From NCBI RefSeq assembly GCF_001654495.1, contig NZ_CP015849.1, positions 248,001 to 312,000 on the forward strand: a DNA stretch of 64,000 nucleotides, written 5' to 3'. The position numbers and the translations under genes were made by a program. Shown here one piece after another: positions 43,536-51,346 of this stretch. How positions within the stretch are numbered: the stretch's first letter is position 1; each line of letters starts with the position of its first letter. A model generated the notes under the pieces. It was not told the origin of the DNA, made no database searches, and saw nothing but the letters and a program-made list of their open reading frames with translations. This DNA is from Streptomyces sp. SAT1. Lineage in GTDB: Bacteria > Actinomycetota > Actinomycetes > Streptomycetales > Streptomycetaceae.

Positions 43536-43644
43536 GAAAGGATGCTAATAAGACCATTCAGTGGTGCGCATGCCGAGCCTTTCCGGCCTTCCCGCAAATG
43601 GGCTATATTCCCCCTCGCGATCTCCCCAAGGGCAAGGAAAACGC
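43536..43644. promoter_or_regulatory. afsA-receptor intergenic control region
   Basis: Divergent promoters overlap here. On the - strand TAGCAT (rc of 43542-43547) serves afsA; on the + strand TATATT (43604-43609) with TTTCCG about 18 bp upstream serves the receptor gene. ACCATTCAGTGGT (43553-43565) is an inverted repeat between them, in the place where receptors of this family bind. Confidence 0.5.
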
Positions 43645-44283
43645 GTGCACGAACGGGCGGCTGACACCCGCAGGGCGGTATTGCAGGCAGCCGCGCATCT
43701 GTTCTTCGAACAGGGGTACGCGGCGACGAGTATCGCCGACATCAGCGAACTGTCCGCCCGGACCAGCGGCGCCATCTATTTCCATTACGCGGGCAAGGAG
43801 CAGTTGGCGCGCGCGGTGGTCGAGGCGCATTTCGCCGCCTGGCCCGCACTGATCGCCCGCCACGAGAACGTGGGCGCGCCCGCGCTGGAGAGGCTGGTGC
43901 GGCTCAGTTACGCGGTCGCCCGCGCCTTCCGCGACGACGTGTTCGTCCGCGCGGGCGCGCGGCTGTGGGCCGAACGCCGGTCGATCAACGTGGAGATGCC
44001 CCCGCCGTTCCTGGACTGGATCGCCACCGTGGAGCACCTGCTAGACGAGGCCCGTGCGGAAGGGACACTCGCCGCGGGGGCCGAGCCGGTCCGGGACGCG
44101 ACGACCCTGGTGTCCGCGTTCTTCGGTCTGCACACGCTGTCCGACGCGCTGGACGAGCGGCGTCTCATCGAGGACCGGCTGACCGCCTTCTGGCAGCTGA
44201 TGCTCCCGGCCCTCCAGGGCGTGCCCGCCCCCGCCGCCCTGCTGGACCGGGTCAGGGAGGACACCGCCTCCCTGCCCCGCTGA
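43645..44283 (+). CDS. gamma-butyrolactone receptor protein, ArpA/ScbR-like (TetR family)
   Basis: A 212-residue repressor that should be released from DNA by the signal made by the adjacent AfsA. The HTH is typical of the family: ADTRRAVLQAAAHLFFEQGY, AATSIADISELSARTSGAIY, FHYAGKEQLARAVVEAHFAA. Length matches ArpA (about 215). GTG 43645 follows AAGGAAAAC; an upstream GTG at 43561 would overlap the promoter. It diverges from afsA with a shared control region, the usual arrangement in these loci. Confidence 0.9.
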   Translation: MHERAADTRRAVLQAAAHLFFEQGYAATSIADISELSARTSGAIYFHYAGKEQLARAVVEAHFAAWPALIARHENVGAPALERLVRLSYAVARAFRDDVFVRAGARLWAERRSINVEMPPPFLDWIATVEHLLDEARAEGTLAAGAEPVRDATTLVSAFFGLHTLSDALDERRLIEDRLTAFWQLMLPALQGVPAPAALLDRVREDTASLPR

Positions 44284-44374
44284 GGGGCGGGGACGCCACC
44301 GGGCGCACCGCCCCGCGGTCCGGCGCCGGCGCGGAGGCCGCCTCGGCGCCGCCGCACCGCGCCGGTGCGGGCGG

Positions 44375-45454
44375 TCAGCCCGCCGCCGTGTACCGGTGGG
44401 CGGGGTAGGTGAGGTATCCGGCGTCGCCGCCCTGGTAGTACGTGCTCTCGTCGACGGGGGCCAGGGGGACGCCGGTGCGCAGCCGCTCGACCAGGTCGGG
44501 GTTGGCGATGAAACCGCGGCCGAAGCTGATGAGTTCGGCGCCCAGCCCGAGCCAGTGGTCGGCGTCGGCGCGGCCGGTCTGCCTGGCCCCCATCGGCAGC
44601 ACCGGGTTCATGACGAGGGTGCCGGGCCAGGCCCGGCGCAGCTCCCGGAGCAGGTCCTCACCGGCCGTCGCCTCCAGGTGGACGTAGGCCACACGGAGCC
44701 GGGCCAGCTCGCCCAGGAGCGCGGTGTACAGCTCCAGGACGTCACGCTCCTCGACGCCCCAGAAGGTGCCGCCCGGGGAGAGCCGGATGCCGGTCCGGGC
44801 GGCGCCCACCGCGTCGACGGTCGCGGACACCGCCTCGACGGCGAAGCGGATCCGGTGGGCGACCGGGCCTCCGTAGCGGTCGGTGCGGAGGTTGGCGTTG
44901 GAGGAGAGGAACTGCGAGATCAGATAGCCGTTGGCACCGTGCAGTTCCACACCGTCGAAACCGGCGTCCACGGCTCGGCGGGCCGCTCGGGCGTACGCGT
45001 GGGCGTGCTCGGGCACTTCGGCGGTGTCCAGGGCGCGCGGCACGGGTGCGGGGCGCGGCCCGGAGGGGGTGAACACGTCGCCGGTCGCGGCGACGGCCGA
45101 GGGTCCCACCGGCCGCATCCCGGTCGTGTCGGGGTGCGAGACCCGCCCGCCGTGCATGATCTGCGCGAAGATCCGGCCGCCGTTGGCGTGCACGGCCGCG
45201 GTCACGGGACGCCAGGACTCGACCTGTTCGTCGGTGTGCAGCCCCGGTGTCCCCGGGTTCGACTGTCCGACCAGGCTCGGCTGCACCCCCTCGGACACGA
45301 TCAGTCCGGCCGTCGCCCGCTGGGCGTAGTACGCCGCCATCGACGGCGTCGCCAGTCCCCCGGCGGCGGCCCGCACCCGGGTCATCGGGGCCATCACCAC
45401 CCGGTTGGGCAGGGTCAGGTCCCCGAGCCGGTAGCTGTCGAAGAGGGTCGTCAT
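44375..45454 (-). CDS. old yellow enzyme family ene-reductase (NADH:flavin oxidoreductase)
   Basis: FMN enzyme of 359 residues reducing activated C=C bonds. Signature: LPNRVVMAPMTRVRAAAGGL at the N-terminus, SEGVQPSLVGQSNPGTPGLH, and the ligand pair HGAN in FDGVELHGANGYLISQFLSS (about residues 180-183). FMN segments close the barrel (RTGIRLSPGGTFWG, GRGFIANPDLVERLRTGVPL). ATG 45454 faces a MerR regulator gene, and a MerR-type promoter lies between them. In this island an ene-reductase could saturate the butenolide ring of an A-factor-like signal; that is inference only. Confidence 0.92.
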   Translation of the reverse strand: MTTLFDSYRLGDLTLPNRVVMAPMTRVRAAAGGLATPSMAAYYAQRATAGLIVSEGVQPSLVGQSNPGTPGLHTDEQVESWRPVTAAVHANGGRIFAQIMHGGRVSHPDTTGMRPVGPSAVAATGDVFTPSGPRPAPVPRALDTAEVPEHAHAYARAARRAVDAGFDGVELHGANGYLISQFLSSNANLRTDRYGGPVAHRIRFAVEAVSATVDAVGAARTGIRLSPGGTFWGVEERDVLELYTALLGELARLRVAYVHLEATAGEDLLRELRRAWPGTLVMNPVLPMGARQTGRADADHWLGLGAELISFGRGFIANPDLVERLRTGVPLAPVDESTYYQGGDAGYLTYPAHRYTAAG

Positions 45455-45504
45455 GTCAGGACTCCGTCGTGCTCTGCCGTGCCCGGCTCTCGGGCACGAC
45501 GGTT

Positions 45505-45536
45505 ACGCTAGAACCTCACATTGACGTCAGAGGCAA
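45505..45536 (-). promoter_or_regulatory. MerR-type promoter and operator of the ene-reductase gene
   Basis: -35 TTGCCT (rc of 45531-45536) and -10 TAGCGT (rc of 45505-45510) are 20 bp apart, the stretched spacing that MerR activators need. The spacer contains CCTC..GAGG (45514-45533) centred on TGACGTCA. Confidence 0.7.
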
Positions 45537-45570
45537 GTGTTGTGCCGCAGGTCACAGAGGTGAGGATCGT

Positions 45571-45948
45571 ATGCGGATCGGGGAGCTCGCGTCGCGCACG
45601 GGGGTCAGCGTCAGGTCCTTGCGGTACTACGAGGAGCAGGGGTTGCTGAGCAGTTCCCGCAGCACCGGCGGGCAGCGGCACTACACCGAGGTGGAGGTCG
45701 AACGGGTGGCGTTCATCCAGCGGTTGTACGCCGCGGGGCTGTCCAGCCGCACCATCGCCGAACTCCTGCCGTGCGTCGACGCGCCCAGCGAGGAGCACTC
45801 CGACGCCGCGCTGGAGCGGATGGCGCAGGAGCGCGACCGGCTCTCCGCGCACATCGCCGAGCTCGCGCGCACCAGGGACGCCCTCGACGCGCTGATGGCA
45901 GCGGCCCGGGAGTACCGGGAGCGCCTGCGGCCGACCACCGCCGCGTGA
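45571..45948 (+). CDS. MerR-family regulator
   Basis: A 125-residue protein. The HTH is MRIGELASRTGVSVRSLRYY, EEQGLLSSSRSTGGQRHYTE, and a dimerising coiled coil follows (DAALERMAQERDRLSAHIAE). No cysteines form a metal site, so the inducer is organic or absent. ATG 45571 after GAGGTGAGGATC. It diverges from the ene-reductase gene, whose promoter has the MerR spacing. Confidence 0.92.
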   Translation: MRIGELASRTGVSVRSLRYYEEQGLLSSSRSTGGQRHYTEVEVERVAFIQRLYAAGLSSRTIAELLPCVDAPSEEHSDAALERMAQERDRLSAHIAELARTRDALDALMAAAREYRERLRPTTAA

Positions 45949-45962
45949 GTACCGTGGACCCC

Positions 45963-46475
45963 ATGACCGACTGGACCACCCGGCCCGAGACCGCTGCCGA
46001 CACCGCCGCCGTGCGCGGCGTCAACCTCGCCGCCTTCCCCACCCCGGCGGAGGCCGACCTCGTCGACGCGCTGCGCGCCGATCCCACCGCCTGGATCGAC
46101 GGGCTCTCCCTGCTGGCCACCGCTCCCGACGGCACCGTGACCGGGCACGCGCTGCTCACCCGGTGCCACATCGGCGACCGGCCCGCGCTGGCCCTGGCCC
46201 CCTGCGCGGTGCTGCCCGCGGCCCAGCGCACCGGCGCCGGCTCCGCCGCCGTCCGCGCCGCCCTGGACGCCGCACGCGCCCGGGGCGAGCACCTGGTCGT
46301 CGTCCTCGGCCACCCCGCGTACTACCCGCGGTTCGGCTTCACCCCGGCCTCCCGCTTCGGCATCCGCGCCCCCTTCGAGGTGCCCGACGAGGCGATGATG
46401 GCCCTGCCCCTCGACGACGCCCGCCCGGTTCCGGCCGGCACGATCCGGTACGCCGCCGCGTTCGGCGCGTTCTGA
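45963..46475 (+). CDS. GNAT-family N-acetyltransferase
   Basis: A 170-residue acetyl-CoA-dependent acyltransferase, close to the YhbS type. Core: MTDWTTRPETAADTAAVRGV, AFPTPAEADLVDALR, CoA-binding LAPCAVLPAAQRTGAGSAAV, and HPAYYPRFGFTPASRFGIRA. ATG 45963 lies 15 bp after the MerR stop; a GTG at 45945 overlapping that stop (GTGA) is an alternative. Probably co-transcribed with merR. Substrate unknown. Confidence 0.9.
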   Translation: MTDWTTRPETAADTAAVRGVNLAAFPTPAEADLVDALRADPTAWIDGLSLLATAPDGTVTGHALLTRCHIGDRPALALAPCAVLPAAQRTGAGSAAVRAALDAARARGEHLVVVLGHPAYYPRFGFTPASRFGIRAPFEVPDEAMMALPLDDARPVPAGTIRYAAAFGAF

Positions 46476-46477
46476 GC

Positions 46478-46514
46478 CTCTCGCGGCGCCCCGGGGCCCG
46501 GGGCGCCGCGAGAG
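46478..46514. terminator. strong bidirectional terminator
   Basis: 15-bp stem CTCTCGCGGCGCCCC (46478-46492) with 46500-46514 and a 7-base loop, just between the convergent stops at 46475 and 46519. Confidence 0.85.
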
Positions 46515-46518
46515 GGCG

Positions 46519-47079
46519 TCACGCGGGCGGCCGAGCGGGCCGGTCCCGTCCGGCCCAGCCGGTGGCGGCCACCACCTCGCGGGCGATGTCCGCCACGGAC
46601 CGCGCATCCGTGGCCACCCGGACGGTGTCCGCGGGCGCGTGCCGGTCCAGCAGCCGTGCCTTGCGGGCGCTGCCCGTCAGTTCCCGCTCCAGCTCCGAGC
46701 CGATCTCCCGGCGCACCAGGCGCTCGCGGGCGGTGGCGTCGGAGGCGGTGAGCAGGACCCGTACGATCCGTACGTCCGCGCCGAGCGCCCGCCGGAACAT
46801 GCCGGCCGTCTCCGTGAGCACGCTGAGCGTGTTCGTGTAGACCAGCCGACGGTAGCCGTGCCGTGCGAAGTTGGCCCACACCGCGGTCAGGCTCGCCTCG
46901 GTGATCCGCGCGCGGTCGGGGTCCTGGGGCGGTGCCGGGTGCACCTGTCCCATGAAGTCCCCGTCGATGACCGCGTGCGCGACGTCCGCGTCCCGCAGCA
47001 GCGCCGAGACCTCCCATCCCACCGTGGTCTTGCCGACTCCGGCCCGTCCTGCGACGAGCAGCACCTCCGCATGGTCCAT
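46519..47079 (-). CDS. P-loop nucleotide kinase-like protein
   Basis: A 186-residue ATP/GTP-binding protein. Walker A GRAGVGKTTVG lies near residue 11, ADVAHAVIDGDFMGQVHP supplies the nucleoside-binding Asp, and RERLVRREIGSELERELTGS carries Arg residues usual in the lid of adenylate/adenylylsulfate kinase-type enzymes. It resembles many actinomycete AAA family ATPases of unknown substrate. ATG 47079. A divergent P450 gene begins 214 bp away. Confidence 0.82.
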   Translation of the reverse strand: MDHAEVLLVAGRAGVGKTTVGWEVSALLRDADVAHAVIDGDFMGQVHPAPPQDPDRARITEASLTAVWANFARHGYRRLVYTNTLSVLTETAGMFRRALGADVRIVRVLLTASDATARERLVRREIGSELERELTGSARKARLLDRHAPADTVRVATDARSVADIAREVVAATGWAGRDRPARPPA

Positions 47080-47293
47080 GGGACCAGCCTGCCGCTGCGC
47101 AACCGCTCCGCGCGAACCGATTTCACCGCCCGGCGCCCGGGGCACGAAAGGCTCCGCGCGGAACACGCCGGGCCGCCGAGGCGCACTGTCACGGACGTAC
47201 CGGGGCGTCCTCACCTGAGGTCCCGGGCACCCCGGCCGCCCGAGCGGTCCGCACCTCCGTGGACGTGGTCCCTCCGCCGAAGGAGACGCGCTC

Positions 47294-48601
47294 GTGTCCG
47301 AGCAGCCGGTGATCGTCCTGGACCCCACCGGCTCCGACCACCACGCCGAAGACCGGGCGTCACGCGCCCGGGGAGCCGGCGCCCGGGTGGACATCCTCGG
47401 GGTGAGTGCGTGGGCCGTCACCGACCCCGCGCTCCTCGAACGACTGCTGACCAGCCCCGACGTCTCCAAGGACGCCGTCCGGCACTGGGCCGCCCTCTCC
47501 GGGACCGCCGCCGCCCGGCCGCTCGCCCTGTGGGTCACGGCGGACAGCATGTTCACCGCCTATGGCACCGACCACCGCAGGCTGCCCCGGATGATCGCCC
47601 CCGCGTTCGGCGCCCGCCGCATCGAAGCGCCGCGCCCCGGTGCCGAGTCCACGGTCGCCGCGCTCCTGGACGCGCTGGCCGCGCTGTCCGCCGGAGAGGG
47701 CGCCGATCTGCGGGCGCGCTTCGCCCATCCGCTGCCGATCGCGGTGATCAGCCGCCTCATGGGCGTGCCCGAGAGCCGTCGCGACGGATTCCGGGCCGGG
47801 GTCGACGGCATCTTCGACGCCACGGTCACCGCCGAGCAGGCCGCCGCGAACGGCGCCGCCGTGTTCGCGGACCTGAAAGGAGCTGATCGCCCTCGAACGG
47901 CGCGAGCCGCCCGACGACATGACCTCCCTGGTGGTCGCGGCCCGCGACGAGGGGGCGACGGCGGCGGCCTGTCCGGCACCGAACTGCGCGACACCCTGCC
48001 GCTGATGCTCTCCGCCGCGTACGAGACCACCGTCAACGCCATCGACCAGGCCGTCACCGCGCTGCTCCGTGACACCTCGCAACTCGCCCGCGTCCGTGCC
48101 GGGCAGGCCGACCGGTCTGACGTCGTCGAGGAGAGAGTGCGGCACGAACCCGCCGTCAAACACCTGCCGTTGCGCTACGCCGTCAAGGACATCCCGCTGC
48201 CCGGCGACCAGATCATCCCGCGCGGTGACGCCATCCTCGCCTCCTACGCCGCCGCGAACCGCCACCCCGACCGGCACGGGCCCGGCGCCGACCGCTTCGA
48301 CGTCACCCGCCCGGTCAAGGACCACATGGCGTTCGAGTACGGCGTGCACTCCTGCCTCGGCGCGCCGCTCGCCCGCATGGAGGCCGCCACCACCCTGCGC
48401 CGGCTCTTCGACCGGTTCCCCGGCATCGAACTCGCCGTGTCCGCCGACCGGTTGCGGCCGCTGCGGTCGCTGCGGTCGCTCATCAGCAATGGATACCTCC
48501 CCCTGCCCGTACGGCTGCGGCGCCCCAGGGGCCGTGACATCGATCACAGCGCGTCCGGCTACTACGCCCCGCGGTTAGTAGGCGCCGCACCGGTGACATA
48601 G
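47294..48601 (+). CDS. cytochrome P450 with a compensated frameshift
   Basis: A 435-residue P450. C-terminal conserved parts are intact: I-helix-like LSAAYETTVNAIDQAVTALL, ExxR in EERVRHEPAVKHLPLRYAVK, and the heme loop FEYGVHSCLGAPLARM with Cys near residue 353. Between 47875 and 47965 the encoded residues (LKGADRPRTARAARRH and after) are not P450-like. Reading one base earlier there gives ELIALERREPPDDMTS and LVVAARDEG, which are. One inserted and one lost base cancel. A TTA codon stands at 48575. Start GTG 47294 follows AAGGAG. The protein may be damaged in the B'-H helices. Confidence 0.8.
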   Translation: MSEQPVIVLDPTGSDHHAEDRASRARGAGARVDILGVSAWAVTDPALLERLLTSPDVSKDAVRHWAALSGTAAARPLALWVTADSMFTAYGTDHRRLPRMIAPAFGARRIEAPRPGAESTVAALLDALAALSAGEGADLRARFAHPLPIAVISRLMGVPESRRDGFRAGVDGIFDATVTAEQAAANGAAVFADLKGADRPRTARAARRHDLPGGRGPRRGGDGGGLSGTELRDTLPLMLSAAYETTVNAIDQAVTALLRDTSQLARVRAGQADRSDVVEERVRHEPAVKHLPLRYAVKDIPLPGDQIIPRGDAILASYAAANRHPDRHGPGADRFDVTRPVKDHMAFEYGVHSCLGAPLARMEAATTLRRLFDRFPGIELAVSADRLRPLRSLRSLISNGYLPLPVRLRRPRGRDIDHSASGYYAPRLVGAAPVT

Positions 48602-48930
48602 GGGACTTGTCCGGCTTGATGCGGATGCGGGAGGCGGTGCTCGGCGGGTCGGCGCTCCGCGCGCCGCCCTTCTCCTCCTCCCCGCGCACCGGGGGCTTCT
48701 GACGCGTGACCAGGCCCCCGCACCGGGTGGGCACCGCTGATCAGCACGTACCGCGACGGCTCCGCAAGGCCGCGCGGCGCTACGAGGCAGCGTAGTAGCG
48801 CAGCTCTTTGCATCCCTGCTCGACGCCGTCCCAAGATGACCACTCGCAGGCATCGCCGCAGCTCAGAAGGCGCACTCCGCACGGAGCCGCCCGATGGAAG
48901 GCGCTCGGCGACTACCGAGTGAGGTCACGC
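48602..48930. other. 329-bp gap before the CAP protein gene
   Basis: Nothing recognisable as a gene. I looked for a c-di-AMP riboswitch, common ahead of secreted cell-wall proteins in streptomycetes, and did not find its conserved pattern. The site GAGTGAGGTCACGC before 48931 is the only clear element. Confidence 0.3.
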
Positions 48931-49848
48931 ATGGGCAAGCATCGCAAGCATCAGTACCACCGGCGGATAGCCGTCGCCGCCGTCGCCGTGGGCGTCGTCG
49001 GCATCCCCTCCGCCGCCCTGGCCTGTGGCGGCTGGCCGGGCGGCGGAACGCAACAGACGCACCGCGTCGCCGAGGAGATCCCCTCGGTCCAGTGGAACCC
49101 GTCCGCGTGGGGCGGATCCGCACCCGGCACGGCGAGCGGCAGGCCGGCTCCCGCCACCCCGTCCCCGACCGCCGGTGCGGGTACGTCCCTGCCCGGCGCG
49201 TCCCTGCCCGGAGCGTCCGCGCCCTCCTCACCGGCCGCGTCGTCCTCCCCCGGCACCCCGGCCGCGCCGCACCCGCGCGACGCGTCGTCGGCCCGCCGTT
49301 CCGCCGCACCCGCTGTCCCCGCGCCCGCCGCGCCCGGCTCCGCCGCCAAGCACCACGGCGCCGCCGCCTCACCGGCCGCCTCGCACACCGCCCGGCCCAC
49401 CGCGCCCGCCACCACCACCCCCGCGTCCCCCACCGCCTCCGCCAGCCCGGCGCCCGGCGCCTCGGCTCCGTCGGACTCCGCCGCCCAGATCCTGGCGCTC
49501 GTCAACAACGAGCGGGCGAAGGCGGGTTGCTCGGCGCTGACCGCCAACCCGGCCCTCGCGGCGGCCGCCCAGGCACACAGCGAGGACATGGCGGCCCACC
49601 GGAACATGTCGCACACCGGGTCCGACGGATCCGCGCCCGGCGACCGGATCACCGCCGCCGGATACACCTGGAGCACCTACGGCGAGAACGTCGCCTACGG
49701 CTACACCAGCGCGGCGCAGGTCATGGCGGCCTGGATGGACAGCCCCGGACACAAGGCCAACATCCTCAACTGCGCGTTCAAGGAGATCGGTGTGGGCCTG
49801 GCCCAGCCCGGCGGCTACTGGACGCAGGACTTCGGCACCAGCCGCTGA
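48931..49848 (+). CDS. secreted CAP-domain (SCP-like) protein
   Basis: A 305-residue exported protein. A signal peptide (MGKHRKHQYHRRIAVAAVAV then GVVGIPSAALA, cleaved before CGGW) is followed by a 130-residue Pro/Ala/Ser-rich linker. The C-terminal CAP domain (residues about 175-305) has SAAQILALVNNERAKAGCSA, AQAHSEDMAAHRNMSHTGSD, GENVAYGYTSAAQVMAAWMD and SPGHKANILNCAFKEIGVGL, all family hallmarks. ATG 48931 gives the signal directly. The linker suggests attachment or extension through the cell wall. Confidence 0.92.
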   Translation: MGKHRKHQYHRRIAVAAVAVGVVGIPSAALACGGWPGGGTQQTHRVAEEIPSVQWNPSAWGGSAPGTASGRPAPATPSPTAGAGTSLPGASLPGASAPSSPAASSSPGTPAAPHPRDASSARRSAAPAVPAPAAPGSAAKHHGAAASPAASHTARPTAPATTTPASPTASASPAPGASAPSDSAAQILALVNNERAKAGCSALTANPALAAAAQAHSEDMAAHRNMSHTGSDGSAPGDRITAAGYTWSTYGENVAYGYTSAAQVMAAWMDSPGHKANILNCAFKEIGVGLAQPGGYWTQDFGTSR

Positions 49849-49946
49849 CCGGCCGTGCGGCCATGCGGGCGGGCGGGACGCGGCCGGTGTGCGGCTCGGC
49901 ACCCGGCTGTCCGTGGCCGTGGCCGCGCCGTCTGCACAGCCGTACC

Positions 49947-49970
49947 GCTGACAGCTGACAGCTGACAGCT
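49947..49970. repeat. 7-bp tandem repeat, three copies
   Basis: GCTGACA repeated three times plus GCT, in the gap between the CAP and LacI stops. A short slippage repeat; no role seen. Confidence 0.6.
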
Positions 49971-49985
49971 CCGCTCTACGGCGGG

Positions 49986-51017
49986 TCAGGCCGGAGTGGG
50001 TGGCGGGGCGTCCGACCCGAGGGTGCTCTCCCGGCGGACCAGGCGGTAGCCGGCGTGGATCCGGCGGGCCTCTCCCCGGGGCGCGCCGTCCAGTTGGGAC
50101 AGCACCGACTCCACCGCCATCCTGGCGATGGACGCCTTGTCGGGTGAGACCGAGGTGAGGGTGACGGCGCCGAACCGGCCCTCGACCACGTCGTCGAAGC
50201 CGACCACGGCGACGTCCTCGGGGACGCGCAGCCCGCGTTCGGCCAGGACGCGCATGGCGCCGATGGCGATGGGGTCGTTGTAGGCGAACACCGCGTCGGG
50301 CCGGTGCCCGGCGTCCAGCAGCCGGGCCATGGCCGCCGCCCCGTCGGCGTGCCCCCAGCCGTCGGTGGCCGCCACCAGCCGGTGGTCGGCGACGAGTCCG
50401 GCCGCGTCCAGCGCCTCACGCCAGCCGCGCAGCCGCAGATGGGCGGGCTGGCTGCGGCCGCGCCGCGCGCCCAGGAACGCGATGTCGCGCCGCCCGAGCG
50501 AGATGAGGTGCCGCACCGCCTCGCGGGCGGCCGCGACGTTGTCGATGGCGATGTGGTCGTAGGGCAGGTCGTACTCGCGCTCGCCGAGCAGCACCAGCGG
50601 GACCGGCTCGGCCCGCGCGCGCAGGTCCTCGGCCTCCAGCTCGATGGGGCTCAGGATCAGCCCGTCGATCACCCTGGCCCGGAAGCCCTGGCTGACCAGG
50701 GCCTCCTGGTCGCGCCGCCCGCCGGTGTGGTCGAGCAGGACGGTGTAGTCGTGCGCGGCGGCCGCGTCGACCACCTCGGCGGCCAGTTCGGCGAAGTAGG
50801 GGTTGCCCAGTTCGGGCAGGGCGAGGGCGACGATCCCGGTCCTGCCCTTGCGCAGATGCCGGGCGGTGAGGTTGGGGCGGTAGCCGAGTTCGTCGATGGA
50901 CTTCTGCACCCGTGCCCGCATCGCCGGGCTGACGTGCGGATGGTCGTTGACCACGTTGGAGACGGTCTTGATGGAGACACCCGCGTGCGACGCGACGTCC
51001 TTCAGGCTCACCCGCAC
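49986..51017 (-). CDS. LacI-family repressor of the arabinofuranoside locus
   Basis: A 343-residue regulator. HTH VSLKDVASHAGVSIKTVSNV (about residues 3-22), hinge helix DELGYRPNLTARHLRKGRTG, then a periplasmic-binding-protein fold for a sugar ligand (VALALPELGNPYFAELAAEV, VVGFDDVVEGRFGAVTLTSV). GTG 51017 has GGGGAGGAAC at a spacing of 7; a later GTG at 51011 is less likely. It diverges from the GH43 gene. Operator-like sequences with core CGTTG lie near its own promoter, at GH43 and twice in the GH127/YtfQ gap. A close paralogue starts at 63729. Confidence 0.92.
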   Translation of the reverse strand: MRVSLKDVASHAGVSIKTVSNVVNDHPHVSPAMRARVQKSIDELGYRPNLTARHLRKGRTGIVALALPELGNPYFAELAAEVVDAAAAHDYTVLLDHTGGRRDQEALVSQGFRARVIDGLILSPIELEAEDLRARAEPVPLVLLGEREYDLPYDHIAIDNVAAAREAVRHLISLGRRDIAFLGARRGRSQPAHLRLRGWREALDAAGLVADHRLVAATDGWGHADGAAAMARLLDAGHRPDAVFAYNDPIAIGAMRVLAERGLRVPEDVAVVGFDDVVEGRFGAVTLTSVSPDKASIARMAVESVLSQLDGAPRGEARRIHAGYRLVRRESTLGSDAPPPTPA

Positions 51018-51125
51018 GCTGTTCCTCCCCGTCCGGGGCAGGGCCCCCGGGCCGACGGCCACCCCGCCCCCGCCCGACAGCCGGGCCCGGCGCACCGGCC
51101 GTCCGGCGGGCCGGCCCGGTACCGG

Positions 51126-51140
51126 ATTTCCAACGTTATA
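51126..51140 (-). promoter_or_regulatory. LacI operator C (own promoter)
   Basis: Minus strand TATAACGTTGGAAAT, aligning with the two sites near 58480 and 58753. It is 109 bp upstream of the LacI start. Confidence 0.6.
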
Positions 51141-51241
51141 CGGGGCCGGGCTCCGCTCTGGCAAGCCATGTCCAGCGAAAACACCCCGCCCGTGCGCCGG
51201 GGCCGCCTCGCCCCGGCCCGCCGACCGGCCGCCACGCTGCC

Positions 51242-51270
51242 TTGACGGCCTTTCAGCACCGTCCTACGGT
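51242..51270 (+). promoter_or_regulatory. promoter of the GH43 gene
   Basis: TTGACG (51242-51247), 17-bp spacer, TACGGT (51265-51270). Followed at 51284 by the LacI-type operator. A 5' leader of about 70 bp precedes the GH43 start. Confidence 0.7.
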
Positions 51271-51283
51271 GGCGCACCGTCGA

Positions 51284-51298
51284 CATTGCAACGATGAA
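51284..51298 (-). promoter_or_regulatory. LacI operator D (GH43 promoter)
   Basis: Minus strand TTCATCGTTGCAATG, 12 of 15 positions as the 58753 site. It lies just downstream of the predicted transcription start. Confidence 0.55.
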
Positions 51299-51346
51299 AA
51301 GCGCCTTCGCGCTCCGCGCACCACGGTCCCCGAGAAGGAGCCCCCC

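Noticed and set aside
48602..48930. c-di-AMP riboswitch ahead of the CAP gene
   Set aside because: The conserved core segments of that RNA are not present.
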